A stretch of DNA of 64,000 nt from Lutibacter agarilyticus (GCF_900188235.1 NZ_FZNT01000004.1:62001-126000), one strand, 5' to 3'; counted from the stretch's first letter, positions 32,972 through 42,112 are shown. Numbers and translations are program-made. The notes: generated from the letters alone by a model not told the origin.

Positions 32972-34684
32972 ATGACTATTTTAGAGAAGGCACAACTATG
33001 GTTATCAGACACTTTTGATGCTGATACACAACAAGAAATTAAGCAGTTAATTGACACCGATGAAAATACACTAGCTGATAGTTTTTATAAAGATATGGAA
33101 TTTGGAACGGGTGGAATGCGCGGAATTATGGGCGCAGGAACAAACCGAATTAATAAATATACATTGGGTAAAGCTACACAAGGCTTAGCTAATTATTTAA
33201 TTCAAACCTTACCAAATAAACAATTAAGTGTTGTAATTGCTTTTGACTGTCGTCATAATAGTCAATTATTTGCAAAAGTTGTAGCTGATGTACTTTCAGC
33301 CAATAATATTAAAGTATACTTGTTTGAAGACTTACGCCCTACTCCTGAACTTTCGTTCGCAGTTAAACATTTAGGGTGTGATGCAGGTATTGTATTAACA
33401 GCTTCTCACAATCCTCCAGAATACAACGGGTATAAAGTATATTGGGGTGATGGCGGACAAATTGTTCCTCCGCACGATAATAAAATTATCGATGAAGTTA
33501 ATAGCTTAGAGTTTTCTGAAATTAATTTCAATGCAAATGAAGATTTAATTGAAGTTATTGGAAAAGAAGTAGATGATGCTTTTGTAAATGCTTCTGTAAA
33601 AAACGTTGCTTTTAACACGGCAGGCAAAGAAAATTTAAAAATTGTTTTCACTTCATTACACGGAACATCAATTGTTTCCGTTCCTGATGCCCTAGAAAAA
33701 GCAGGTTATCCTGATGTTCATATTGTTGAAGAACAACGTGTACCAAATGGAGATTTTCCAACAGTAGCTTCTCCAAATCCTGAAGAGCCTGCAGCATTAA
33801 AAATGGCTACAGATTTAGCTGAAAAAATAAATGCTGACATTGTGATTGGTACAGATCCTGATTGTGATAGATTGGGTATTGCTGTTAGGGATTTAGAAGG
33901 CAATATGAAATTGTTAAACGGAAATCAAACCATGTGTTTAATGACCAACTTCCTTATTAAAAAATGGGAAGAAGCTGGTAAATTAAACGGAAAACAATTT
34001 GTTGGTTCTACCATTGTATCTACAAATTTAGTAAATGAAATTGCTGCTAGTTATGGTGTTGAAACTAAAGTTGGTTTAACTGGTTTTAAATGGATTGCAA
34101 AAATGGTGCGTGAAGCTGAAGGAACGCAAGACTTTATTGGTGGTGGTGAAGAAAGTTTTGGTTATATGGTAGGCGACTTTGTGCGTGATAAAGATGCTGT
34201 TACGGCAACTGTTTTAGCTTGCGAAATTGCTGCAGATGCTAAAGCAAAAGGTAGCTCTATGTATCAAGAATTGTTGCAAATTTATGTTGACAATAATTTT
34301 TATAAAGAACATTTAATTTCTTTAGTAAAAAAAGGAATGGATGGTGCACAACAAATTGCACAAATGATGGTTGATTTACGTGAAAATCCAGTTACTGAAA
34401 TTGACGGTTCTAAAGTAAATTTTGTGTACGATTATGAGGCTTCAACAAAAACAGATTTACTAAAAAATACTGTTGAAACAATTGATATTCCAAAATCGAA
34501 TGTTTTAATTTATGAAACGCTTGAAGGTACAAAAGTAGCCGCAAGACCAAGTGGAACTGAACCTAAAATAAAGTTTTACTTTAGCGTTAGAGGTGAATTG
34601 TGTTGTATTGAAAAAGCTAAAGAAGTTGAAGCTGAGTTAGATGCAAAAGTACAACGCATCATTAAAGAAATGGAATTATCTTAA
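32972..34684 (+). CDS. phospho-sugar mutase (phosphoglucomutase/phosphomannomutase family)
   Basis: A 570-residue alpha-D-phosphohexomutase. The phosphoserine loop LTASHNPPEYNGYK has its Ser near residue 145. The Mg2+ loop GTDPDCDRLG is near 295, the sugar-binding loop GGGEESFGY near 390, and the phosphate-binding ARPSGTEPKIKFY near 525. The length fits the large PGM2-like group, which interconverts hexose or pentose 1- and 6(5)-phosphates. It overlaps the ABC exporter gene by one base (TAATG), so the two are coupled. Confidence 0.93.
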   Translation: MTILEKAQLWLSDTFDADTQQEIKQLIDTDENTLADSFYKDMEFGTGGMRGIMGAGTNRINKYTLGKATQGLANYLIQTLPNKQLSVVIAFDCRHNSQLFAKVVADVLSANNIKVYLFEDLRPTPELSFAVKHLGCDAGIVLTASHNPPEYNGYKVYWGDGGQIVPPHDNKIIDEVNSLEFSEINFNANEDLIEVIGKEVDDAFVNASVKNVAFNTAGKENLKIVFTSLHGTSIVSVPDALEKAGYPDVHIVEEQRVPNGDFPTVASPNPEEPAALKMATDLAEKINADIVIGTDPDCDRLGIAVRDLEGNMKLLNGNQTMCLMTNFLIKKWEEAGKLNGKQFVGSTIVSTNLVNEIAASYGVETKVGLTGFKWIAKMVREAEGTQDFIGGGEESFGYMVGDFVRDKDAVTATVLACEIAADAKAKGSSMYQELLQIYVDNNFYKEHLISLVKKGMDGAQQIAQMMVDLRENPVTEIDGSKVNFVYDYEASTKTDLLKNTVETIDIPKSNVLIYETLEGTKVAARPSGTEPKIKFYFSVRGELCCIEKAKEVEAELDAKVQRIIKEMELS

Positions 34685-36510
34685 TGAACTATTTCAAAAA
34701 GATTTTAGTATACGCAAAACCTTATCTTAAATATGCATACTTAAATGTTGTATTCAACATTTTGTATGCATTATTTAATGTACTTTCTGTATTAGGTTTT
34801 ATTCCAGTGCTAGGTATTCTCTTCGGAAAAGAAGAAAAAGTAACTGTAAAACCTGTTTATAACGGAATCTCAAGCCTTTATGAATATGTATCAGGTTCTT
34901 TAAACTTTAAGGTTACCGAATTAATGGAAAGCGGTGGAATAGATAAAGCGTTACTATTTATCTGTATACTATCATTCAGTTTATTTTTCTTTAAAAATTT
35001 ATTTCGCTATTTAGCCTCTTTTGTATTGGTGTTTTTAAGAAATGGTGTAGTAAAAGATATAAGAGACAGCTTGTATAAAAAAATAGTAAACTTACCACTC
35101 GCCTACTTTTCTGAAAAGAAAAAAGGAGACATAATTGCACGTATGACTTCAGATGTTCAAGAAGTTGAAGTTTCATTTTTAACTTCCTTAGAAACCGTTG
35201 TTCGTGAGCCGTTAACCATTATTCTTACATTAATTTCAATGTTTGCCATTAGTGCAAAATTGACATTATTTGTATTTATTTTATTACCGGTATCTGGTTT
35301 TATTATTTCTTCTGTCGGAAAAAAATTAAAAGCAAATTCGTTATTAGCACAGCAAGAAACGGGTAATTTTTTATCTTTTATTGAAGAAACTTTAACTGGT
35401 TTACGTGTTATCAAAGGTTTTAATGCTGAAGCTAAAATTGAACAAAAATTCACTGATTCTACCAAAAAGTTTCGAAATTTAATGACCAGTGTATTACACC
35501 GTAAAACATTGGCTTCACCTATGAGTGAATTTTTAGGTTCAGCTACCATAATTGCTATTTTATGGTTTGGTGGAAGATTGGTGTTAGGTGAAAATAGTGA
35601 TATGAAACCGCAAGAATTTTTTGGATATATTGGATTGTTTTATTTGGTATTAAATCCGGCAAAAGCAATTTCAACTGCTTTTTATAATATTCAAAAAGGA
35701 AACGCCTCTGCGGAACGTATTTTAAACGTACTGAATACAAAAAACACCATTATAGACATACCAAACGCACCTTCGAAAGAAACGTTTACAAACAATATTA
35801 CCTTTGAAAACATCTCTTTCAAATACAAGGATGAATATGTGTTAAAGGATTTTTCTTTAACAATTGAAAAAGGAAAAACGGTGGCGCTTGTTGGTCAGTC
35901 TGGTAGTGGGAAATCTACCTTAGCTAATTTAATTACGCGTTTTTACGATGTAAATAAAGGAGCCGTTAAAATTGATGGTGTAGATATTAAAGATATCAGT
36001 CAAAAATCATTACGTGGTTTAATGGGGATTGTTACCCAAGACTCTATTCTTTTTAACGATACCATAAAAAATAACATTTGTTTAGGTGTAGAACAAGCTA
36101 GCGATAATGAAGTTATGGAGGCTTCTAAAATTGCAAATGCTTACGAGTTTATCAAAGATTTACCGCTACAATTTGAAACCAATATTGGAGATAGTGGTAA
36201 CACCCTATCTGGTGGACAAAAACAACGTTTAAGTATTGCGAGAGCGGTTCTTAAAAACCCGCCTATTATGGTGTTAGATGAGGCAACTTCGGCTTTAGAT
36301 ACCGAAAGTGAGCAATTGGTACAAAAAGCGTTAGAAGAAATGACTAAGAACCGAACTTCTTTAGTAATTGCACACCGATTGTCAACAATTCAAAAAGCAG
36401 ATTTAATTGTAGTGATGAGAAAGGGTAAAATTGTTGAGCAAGGTGAACACGAAGAATTACTTGCAAAAAAAGGTGAATACTACAAATTGGTAACTATGCA
36501 ATCATTTTAG
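34684..36510 (+). CDS. ABC transporter, fused permease and ATPase (MsbA-like)
   Basis: A 608-residue half-transporter. Six membrane helices lie in residues 1-330. The nucleotide-binding domain has Walker A GQSGSGKST (about 403-411), signature LSGGQKQR (about 510), Walker B IMVLDEATSALD and the switch His in IAHRLST. It resembles lipid A flippase MsbA and multidrug exporters, and works as a dimer in the inner membrane. The one-base overlap with the phosphohexomutase gene and the nearby glycosyltransferase point to an envelope-lipid substrate, but drug export cannot be excluded. Confidence 0.92.
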   Translation: MNYFKKILVYAKPYLKYAYLNVVFNILYALFNVLSVLGFIPVLGILFGKEEKVTVKPVYNGISSLYEYVSGSLNFKVTELMESGGIDKALLFICILSFSLFFFKNLFRYLASFVLVFLRNGVVKDIRDSLYKKIVNLPLAYFSEKKKGDIIARMTSDVQEVEVSFLTSLETVVREPLTIILTLISMFAISAKLTLFVFILLPVSGFIISSVGKKLKANSLLAQQETGNFLSFIEETLTGLRVIKGFNAEAKIEQKFTDSTKKFRNLMTSVLHRKTLASPMSEFLGSATIIAILWFGGRLVLGENSDMKPQEFFGYIGLFYLVLNPAKAISTAFYNIQKGNASAERILNVLNTKNTIIDIPNAPSKETFTNNITFENISFKYKDEYVLKDFSLTIEKGKTVALVGQSGSGKSTLANLITRFYDVNKGAVKIDGVDIKDISQKSLRGLMGIVTQDSILFNDTIKNNICLGVEQASDNEVMEASKIANAYEFIKDLPLQFETNIGDSGNTLSGGQKQRLSIARAVLKNPPIMVLDEATSALDTESEQLVQKALEEMTKNRTSLVIAHRLSTIQKADLIVVMRKGKIVEQGEHEELLAKKGEYYKLVTMQSF

Positions 36511-36550
36511 CTCCAAAACCTATAAATTAGAATTGTCCTACAACAATTTT

Positions 36551-36593
36551 AAAAAGGTGTACAACTTATTAAATTAGTTGTAGACCTTTTTTT
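36551..36593 (+). terminator. terminator after the MsbA-like gene
   Basis: AAAAAGGT-G-TACAAC (36551-36565) pairs with GTTGTA-G-ACCTTTTT (36577-36591) with one G/G mismatch and a T run. Confidence 0.8.
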
Positions 36594-36778
36594 AAAAGTT
36601 GCGCCACTTTTTATCAGAAGTGTCTCAACAAATTAAAATACTTGATTTATAAACAAAAATATTGCGTAGATTTGTAATCTTTTTTGCAGGAATACCATCT
36701 TCCAATTTATAAGTAGGCACTCGTTATAAACGAACCCCAGAGAGTATGCAATTCCGCATAATAGTTAAAATCTAATAA
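36594..36778. other. intergenic spacer with two small palindromes
   Basis: No gene is supported. Two perfect inverted repeats lie close together: TCGTT-ATA-AACGA at 36721-36733 and TATGC-N6-GCATA at 36745-36760. The minus strand between about 36720 and 36620 can be read as a short open frame (VPTYKLEDG...), but it has no start signal and ends quickly. It could be a relic of a lost gene. Confidence 0.3.
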
Positions 36779-38203
36779 TTACGCTCTTTTTAAACCCAAC
36801 TTCTCAGCTCTTTCAAGCATAAAAGCATAGGCTTCATCATAATCATTGGCAATTTTACCGTCTAAAATAGCGTCTTTTATAGCATCTTTTATTTGACCAA
36901 TTTCACGACAAGGTGTTAAATTAAAAGTTTTCATAATTAACTCACCAGAAATTGGTGGTTGAAAATTACGGACGTGATCACGCTCTTCCACTTCTTTAAT
37001 TTTGTCGCGAACAATTTTAAAGTTTTCATGGTACCTTTTAAATTTTACAGGGTTTTTTGTAGTAATATCTGCTTCACACAAGGTCATTAAACTATCAATA
37101 TCTTCACCCGTATCAAAAATTAAACGTCTTACTGCTGAATCTGTTACATTGGAAGCCAATACTATTGGTCTTGAGCTTAAGAATACCATTTTTTGAACAA
37201 ATTTCATTTTTTCGTTCAAAGGCATTTTTAGTCTTTTGAATAACTTATACACCATTTTTGAACCAACAAATTCATGTGCATGAAATGTCCAACCTACATT
37301 TTTATCAAATTTTTTGGTAGGTGCTTTTCCAATATCGTGTAATAAAGCAGCCCAACGTAACCATAAATCATTAGTATGCTCCGAAATATTATCAACCACT
37401 TCTAAGGTATGGTAAAAATTATCTTTATGCTTTTGACCTTCAATTTCATCAACACCTTTTAAAGCTGTTAACTCAGGTAAAATTCGTTGTAATAAGTTGG
37501 TTTCAAGTAACAGTAAAAAACCAACAGAAGGTATTGGTGATGCAATAATTTTATTGAGTTCAGTAACAATACGCTCTCGTGTAATAATATCAATACGCTC
37601 GGAATTTCTAGTTATTGCATTTAATGATTCCTCTTCAATAGTAAAATTTAATTGCGTTGCAAAACGAATGGCACGCATCATTCTTAAAGGATCATCAGAA
37701 TAAGTGATATCTGGATTTAAAGGTGTTTTAATAATCTTTGCTCCTAAATCTTCAATACCATGAAACGGATCTAATAAAGCTCCATAATTTGCTTTATTTA
37801 AACTTAAAGCCAAGGCATTTATGGTGAAATCTCGTCGTTCTTGATCATCTTGAAGTGTGCCATTTTCAACTACTGGGTTTCTACTATCTTGGGTATATGA
37901 TTCTTTACGAGCTCCAACAAATTCAACTTCAATATCATTGTAACGCAACATTGCTGTACCGTAGGTTTTAAAAACCTGTACTTTTGGTTTGTTAGGTAAT
38001 AAATTTGCAACAGCTAAAGCTAATTCTATTCCACTCCCAATAGCAACAACATCTATATCTTTATGCGAACCTCTTTTCAAAAAATAATCGCGTACAAAAC
38101 CACCTATCACATAGGTTTCTAATTGTAAAATATCAGCTGCTTTTGAAATATAATTGAAAATTGGATGCGATAATGCATCTTTATATATCTTATTATTTGA
38201 CAT
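36779..38203 (-). CDS. cca: CCA tRNA nucleotidyltransferase with HD domain
   Basis: A 474-residue class II nucleotidyltransferase. The head motif YVIGGFVRDYFLKRGSHKDIDVVAIG (about 31-56) provides the G-G-x-V-R-D and DxD metal ligands. QERRDFTINALAL (about 120) and DPLRMMRAIRFATQLNF (about 169) are the flexible-loop and RNA-binding motifs. A C-terminal HD phosphohydrolase domain with ALLHDIGKAPTKKF follows (about 287). It adds or repairs the 3'-terminal CCA of tRNAs; the family also includes poly(A) polymerases, but this architecture is typical for the sole CCA enzyme of Bacteroidetes. Confidence 0.92.
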   Translation of the reverse strand: MSNNKIYKDALSHPIFNYISKAADILQLETYVIGGFVRDYFLKRGSHKDIDVVAIGSGIELALAVANLLPNKPKVQVFKTYGTAMLRYNDIEVEFVGARKESYTQDSRNPVVENGTLQDDQERRDFTINALALSLNKANYGALLDPFHGIEDLGAKIIKTPLNPDITYSDDPLRMMRAIRFATQLNFTIEEESLNAITRNSERIDIITRERIVTELNKIIASPIPSVGFLLLLETNLLQRILPELTALKGVDEIEGQKHKDNFYHTLEVVDNISEHTNDLWLRWAALLHDIGKAPTKKFDKNVGWTFHAHEFVGSKMVYKLFKRLKMPLNEKMKFVQKMVFLSSRPIVLASNVTDSAVRRLIFDTGEDIDSLMTLCEADITTKNPVKFKRYHENFKIVRDKIKEVEERDHVRNFQPPISGELIMKTFNLTPCREIGQIKDAIKDAILDGKIANDYDEAYAFMLERAEKLGLKRA

Positions 38204-38239
38204 ATTTTTTAATCACTCAGTTTTTTAAACATTAAAAAC

Positions 38240-38339
38240 GTCAACCTGAACTTGTTTCAGGTTCACATGATAATTTGAAATTTACGTGATGAGATTCTGA
38301 AATCAAAGATTCAGCGTAGCTAAACAAGTTCAGAATGAC
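38240..38339. repeat. palindromic intergenic repeat (REP/MITE-like)
   Basis: A 100-bp element bounded by 18-bp imperfect terminal inverted repeats: 38240-38257 (GTCAACCTGAACTTGTTT) against the complement of 38322-38339 (GTCATTCTGAACTTGTTT), 16 of 18 identical. An internal CCTGA...TCAGG palindrome and a second CTGAA/TTCAG pair lie inside. It sits between tsaC and cca. Similar 'CCTGAACTTGTTTCAGG' sequences recur in flavobacterial genomes from memory. A degenerate partial copy may lie at 45716-45757. Confidence 0.75.
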
Positions 38340-38351
38340 AAAAATTTAAAT

Positions 38352-38912
38352 TTACTTCCGAAGTACAATTATTTCTCCCTTTTCGCCTACTTTTAAAATA
38401 GTAGAAGATTTATCGCTTATTGCTTCGCGATGCAAATCTACAACATAGTCTACGCTATCCAAAATAGCTTGGTTGATTTCTTTAAAACTTTTAGGAGTTT
38501 CGTTTCCACTAATGTTTGCTGAAGTTGAAACTATAGGTTTTCCAAAAGCTGCAATTAATTGTTTACAAAATTCATTTTGTGGAATTCTAATAGCAACTGT
38601 ATTGTCGTTTGCAACAACATTTTTAGCCAAGCCAACCGGATGGTTATAAATAATGGTTGTTGGTTTTACTGCTGAAGACAATAATTCTAAAATTCCTTGT
38701 GAAATGGAAGGAATGTATTGTTGCAGCATTTCAATTCCATCAACTAAAATAATTAAACTCTTGCTTTCTGAACGTTGTTTAATTTCATACACTTTAGCAA
38801 CAGCTTCTTCAGAAGTAGCATCGCAACCTATACCCCAAACGGTATCTGTTGGGTATAATAACACTTTTGATTGAGTAAGTGTTTTAAGGCTATTTGATAG
38901 TTCTTTTTTCAA
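38352..38912 (-). CDS. tsaC: L-threonylcarbamoyladenylate synthase
   Basis: A 186-residue YrdC/Sua5-domain protein that makes threonylcarbamoyl-AMP for the t6A37 modification of ANN-decoding tRNAs. KVLLYPTDTVWGIGCDATSEEAV (about 16-38) with KIKQRSESKSLIILV, then PIVSTSANISG (about 129-139), are the family's ATP- and threonine-binding motifs. It is the short form without the Sua5 C-terminal domain. No ATG precedes the first motif, so TTG at 38912 is the likely start. It lies 17 nt after the second Stealth gene and may be cotranscribed. Confidence 0.93.
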   Translation of the reverse strand: MKKELSNSLKTLTQSKVLLYPTDTVWGIGCDATSEEAVAKVYEIKQRSESKSLIILVDGIEMLQQYIPSISQGILELLSSAVKPTTIIYNHPVGLAKNVVANDNTVAIRIPQNEFCKQLIAAFGKPIVSTSANISGNETPKSFKEINQAILDSVDYVVDLHREAISDKSSTILKVGEKGEIIVLRK

Positions 38913-38929
38913 TTTATTAGATAAAAATT

Positions 38930-39907
38930 TTAATTTTCAAATGTTTTAGCAAACCATTTTCTGAAATAGTTTAACTTATTTGGTGAACATTGATCTAAAC
39001 TTTGTAGGCATAAAAATAATTTACTGCTATTTTTATTTGTTAACCATAATACAAATTTATACCATAAAAATGGTTTTTTATAAGACCCAAAATATTCTAA
39101 CTGATAATTATATTTTATAACACACGTCTTGTTTTTAATTTCAATATGATTTGCCAGACCTTGAAATGTAAATTGTTCTGGATGTCTAAACCTATGTTTA
39201 ATATTTAAATCTCGCATTTCAGGATTCTTAGAAAAATAATTCTCTAAAGTAGATTTACGTATTGGAGCAGGTGTATGATCAAATTTAAAATACTTTTTAA
39301 AGCCTAATTTATGTGCTATAATTTGCTGACCTTTCTTAAAGCCCCAGATTTCATTTTTATGCTTTTCACCTAGAAGATTTAAAAGTTTACTATAAACTAT
39401 TTTATACCACACTTTATTATTAAACTGCTTCCATTTACCCCTTAAAACAGGAGTACTATTTACAAAAAAGTCTGAGGGTTTTGTTTCTTTGATTAAAAAA
39501 AAATCATCATTAAAATAAATAAAATGTTCAGCTAAATTTGGTATTTTCGTAAGCATTGTTTCAATAGGTAAACAATTAAATGTTGGCAAATATTTTTCAT
39601 ACCCTTTAAAAATGACTTTATGGTCAATTATTTTAACTTTTGAATATTTTTCAGTTCGAATACCTTCTATTAAAAAGTTTGGTACTTGAGAGTCTGTCAC
39701 TAAAAAAATAGTTCTAATATAAGGTGCAAATTTTAAAATTGAATCTATCGAAAATTTAATTTCTTCAACTTGATCAAATCTTGTCCTGAAATTTTTGCTT
39801 TCAAATAATTCTTTATTCTCAACATAAAGTTTCATTTTCTCTTTAAGCTTACGTTCATTGCCATCAACCCAAGGTATAACAATATCAATTGGAAAATCTT
39901 TATTCAT
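38930..39907 (-). CDS. Stealth-family sugar-phosphate transferase (copy 2)
   Basis: 325 residues. The N-terminal IDIVIPWVDGNE (about 7-18) is the Stealth CR1 motif. FRTRFDQVEEIKFSIDSILKFAPYIRTIFLVTDSQVP is the CR2 domain, and HFIYFNDDFFL plus the GHTP/HRFRHPEQF region are later conserved blocks. Stealth proteins transfer hexose-1-phosphate from nucleotide sugars, as in capsule polymerases and the eukaryotic GlcNAc-1-phosphotransferase. I use the ATG at 39907, not the upstream TTG at 39919, because the resulting MNKDFPIDIVIPWVDG matches the paralogue's start exactly. It is adjacent to a tandem homologue. Confidence 0.88.
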   Translation of the reverse strand: MNKDFPIDIVIPWVDGNERKLKEKMKLYVENKELFESKNFRTRFDQVEEIKFSIDSILKFAPYIRTIFLVTDSQVPNFLIEGIRTEKYSKVKIIDHKVIFKGYEKYLPTFNCLPIETMLTKIPNLAEHFIYFNDDFFLIKETKPSDFFVNSTPVLRGKWKQFNNKVWYKIVYSKLLNLLGEKHKNEIWGFKKGQQIIAHKLGFKKYFKFDHTPAPIRKSTLENYFSKNPEMRDLNIKHRFRHPEQFTFQGLANHIEIKNKTCVIKYNYQLEYFGSYKKPFLWYKFVLWLTNKNSSKLFLCLQSLDQCSPNKLNYFRKWFAKTFEN

Positions 39908-39953
39908 AAACTTTTTCAATTATAATTTTAAGTAAAAATAATAATTCTAAAAC

Positions 39954-39984
39954 AAAAAGAGCCACAATATTAGTGACTCTTTTT
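39954..39984 (-). terminator. terminator between the two Stealth genes
   Basis: AAAAAGAG-C-CAC pairs with GTG-A-CTCTTTTT around a 7-nt loop, with one C/A mismatch. It lies after Stealth copy 1 on the minus strand, implying separate transcripts. Confidence 0.7.
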
Positions 39985-40132
39985 GTTTATCTGATATATT
40001 TATTAACAGGTATCTTTTATACTTTTAACGAAGCTTTTAAAGAAAAGTCATTCATTGGTTTTTTACTCTCTTTGAAAACTCTACGCTATTTCACAAGTTT
40101 AATAGTTCCTTTTTCATCTTCAAAATAATTAA

Positions 40133-41110
40133 TCATTTCAATTTAGCTTCAATCCAATTAATAATATAATTTAGTTGATTATTTCCTGCTATTTCTAAAT
40201 TTTGGAAGCACATAAATAATTTATCTTTATCTAAAGTAAATTTTTTTAATTTAATCTTAATTATATACAAATATTTATAGGATTGAAAATATGTAAGTTT
40301 TAGATTATTATCTAAATGATAGGTGTTTTGTTTAGCCTCTAAATGATTAGATAAAGATGATATCATAAATTGATTTTTATTTCTTAACCTATGCTTGATA
40401 TTATTTTCAAAAATTTGAGGATGCTCTTTAAAAAAGGTCTCAATAGTAGACTTTCTTATTGAAACAGGTGTATGACCTCTTTTAATATACTTTTTTAATC
40501 CTAATAGTTTAGCGCTTTTTTGTTGTACTTTCTTATATCCTGGTTTACCAACATCTTTCTTAGTTCCAAAAAAAGATGAAAATTTTACATATAAATTTCG
40601 TAATTTTTGATTTTCATAATAGTTGTCCCAAACACCTCTTACAATGGGGTATTCACCTTTAAAAAAATCATTCTTCGATGCTACTTTCATTAAAAAAGTA
40701 TCATCATTAAAAATAATAAAATGTTCTGCCAAACCAGGTATCCTAAATAACATAGAGATTATTGAAATTGAATTAAAACAAGGTAAATAATTTTCATAAT
40801 CTCTAAAAATCACAGTATGGTCAATAACCTCTAAATTAACACCAATTTTTGAACTTAACTTCATTAGCCTATCTAATCCTTCAGGTACCTGATTATCTGT
40901 AACTAAAAAAATATTTCTAACAAAAGGTGCAAATTTTATTATAGACTCAATTGCTATTATTATTTCATTAATAGAATTGTATCTAATACTTTCTTTTTTG
41001 TCTTTCCAATCAATTTTTTTCTCTAGATAAGGATTGATTTTTTGTTGCCAATTTACATCATTCCCATCTACCCAAGTTATTACAGCGTCTATTGGATAAT
41101 CAACATTCAT
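40133..41110 (-). CDS. Stealth-family sugar-phosphate transferase (copy 1)
   Basis: 325 residues, the same length as copy 2 and colinear with it: IDAVITWVDGND (CR1), YNSINEIIIAIESIIKFAPFVRNIFLVTDNQVP (CR2), HFIIFNDDTFLM, and RGHTPVSIRKSTIETFFKEHPQ in the C-terminal conserved blocks. The CR1 Asp and the NDD motif are present in both, so both look active. It probably builds a phosphate-linked surface polysaccharide or decorates a glycan; acceptor and donor are unknown. A -7 box (41132-41139) and the terminator downstream make it a separate unit from copy 2. Confidence 0.88.
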   Translation of the reverse strand: MNVDYPIDAVITWVDGNDVNWQQKINPYLEKKIDWKDKKESIRYNSINEIIIAIESIIKFAPFVRNIFLVTDNQVPEGLDRLMKLSSKIGVNLEVIDHTVIFRDYENYLPCFNSISIISMLFRIPGLAEHFIIFNDDTFLMKVASKNDFFKGEYPIVRGVWDNYYENQKLRNLYVKFSSFFGTKKDVGKPGYKKVQQKSAKLLGLKKYIKRGHTPVSIRKSTIETFFKEHPQIFENNIKHRLRNKNQFMISSLSNHLEAKQNTYHLDNNLKLTYFQSYKYLYIIKIKLKKFTLDKDKLFMCFQNLEIAGNNQLNYIINWIEAKLK

Positions 41111-41131
41111 ACACTTCTTTTAAATTTATTA

Positions 41132-41139
41132 CAAAAATA
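41132..41139 (-). promoter_or_regulatory. -7 box for Stealth copy 1
   Basis: The minus strand reads TATTTTTG, an exact TAnnTTTG match, 22-29 bp before the ATG at 41110. Confidence 0.55.
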
Positions 41140-41147
41140 ACTAAAAA

Positions 41148-41178
41148 AAAAGAGTCGCTTTATACAAGCGACTCTTTT
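41148..41178 (-). terminator. dapD terminator
   Basis: A perfect 13-bp stem: AAAAGAGTCGCTT (41148-41160) pairs with AAGCGACTCTTTT (41166-41178) around TATAC. It lies 22 nt after the dapD stop. Confidence 0.88.
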
Positions 41179-41200
41179 ATGAAAATTATAACTTAATAAT

Positions 41201-42016
41201 TTAAACTGCTACGTTATTGTCTCTTAACGCATCATTTAAAGATGTTTTTTTATTGGTACTTTCTTTTCTTTGACCAATAATCATGGCGCAAGGCACGTTA
41301 AATTCTCCTGCAGGGAATTGTTTTTTATAACTACCAGGAATTACCACTGAACGTGCAGGAACTCTACCTTTTAATTCAACAGGCTCTGGCCCTGTTACAT
41401 CAATAATTTTGGTACTCATTGTTAACACAACACCCGCACCTAATACAGCTTCCTTTTCAACACGAACTCCTTCAACAACAATACAACGAGAACCTACAAA
41501 AACATCATCTTCAATAATTACCGGAGCAGCTTGTAATGGTTCTAAAACACCACCAATTCCTACTCCTCCACTTAAATGCACATTTTTTCCAATTTGAGCA
41601 CAACTACCAACTGTAGCCCAAGTATCAACCATCGTTCCTGCATCAACATACGCACCAATATTTACATAACTTGGCATTAAAATAGTACCTGCTGATATAT
41701 AAGATCCATAACGAGCAACTGCATGAGGTACTACACGAATTCCTTTTTCTTTATAACCTGTTTTTAATGGAATTTTATCGTGATATTCAAAAATACCTAC
41801 TTCCATTTTTTCCATTTTTTGAATAGGGAAATACATAACTACTGCTTTTTTCACCCATTCGTTTACTTGCCAACCATCAGTAGTAGGTTCAGCAACACGT
41901 AAACTTCCGCTGTCTAACAAACCAACAACTTCACGAATTGTATTTTGAGTAATTTCTTCTTTTAACAGCTCTCTATTATCCCAAGCTTTTTCTATAATTT
42001 CTCTAATTGCTTCCAT
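41201..42016 (-). CDS. dapD: 2,3,4,5-tetrahydropyridine-2,6-dicarboxylate N-succinyltransferase
   Basis: 271 residues with a left-handed beta-helix made of hexapeptide repeats (VVPHAVARYGSYISAGTILMPSYVNIGAYVDAGTMVDTWATVGSCAQIG and onward, about 95-230). The EDDVFVGSRCIVVEGV and GVVLTMSTKI segments are diagnostic. It performs the succinylation step of the diaminopimelate/lysine pathway. The frame opens with a TTG at 42040, but that codon lies inside a perfect -7 box and the ATG at 42031 would be almost leaderless. The ATG at 42016 (MEAIREIIEKAWDNR) gives the usual family length and start. Confidence 0.94.
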   Translation of the reverse strand: MEAIREIIEKAWDNRELLKEEITQNTIREVVGLLDSGSLRVAEPTTDGWQVNEWVKKAVVMYFPIQKMEKMEVGIFEYHDKIPLKTGYKEKGIRVVPHAVARYGSYISAGTILMPSYVNIGAYVDAGTMVDTWATVGSCAQIGKNVHLSGGVGIGGVLEPLQAAPVIIEDDVFVGSRCIVVEGVRVEKEAVLGAGVVLTMSTKIIDVTGPEPVELKGRVPARSVVIPGSYKKQFPAGEFNVPCAMIIGQRKESTNKKTSLNDALRDNNVAV

Positions 42017-42037
42017 TCTTTTAAAATTCATTTTGCG

Positions 42038-42045
42038 CAAATATA
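42038..42045 (-). promoter_or_regulatory. -7 box for dapD
   Basis: The minus strand reads TATATTTG, an exact consensus match 22-29 bp upstream of the ATG at 42016. It excludes the TTG at 42040 as a start codon. Confidence 0.65.
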
Positions 42046-42077
42046 AAATTTAAAATAATTATTTAAACCTAAATGAG

Positions 42078-42085
42078 TAAATTTG
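42078..42085 (+). promoter_or_regulatory. -7 box for ruvX
   Basis: TAAATTTG, an exact match, 27 bp before the TTG at 42113. It overlaps the earlier in-frame TTG at 42083 and so argues against that start. Confidence 0.6.
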
Positions 42086-42112
42086 AACACTTTTAATAAT
42101 TATGTTAACATA

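Noticed and set aside
40020..40132. Protein-like reading on the minus strand downstream of Stealth copy 1 (FEDEKGTIKLVK, a stop, then RRVFKESKKPMNDFSL)
   Set aside because: It is broken by an in-frame stop, has no start and matches no family I recognise. At best it is a short relic, too weak to annotate.
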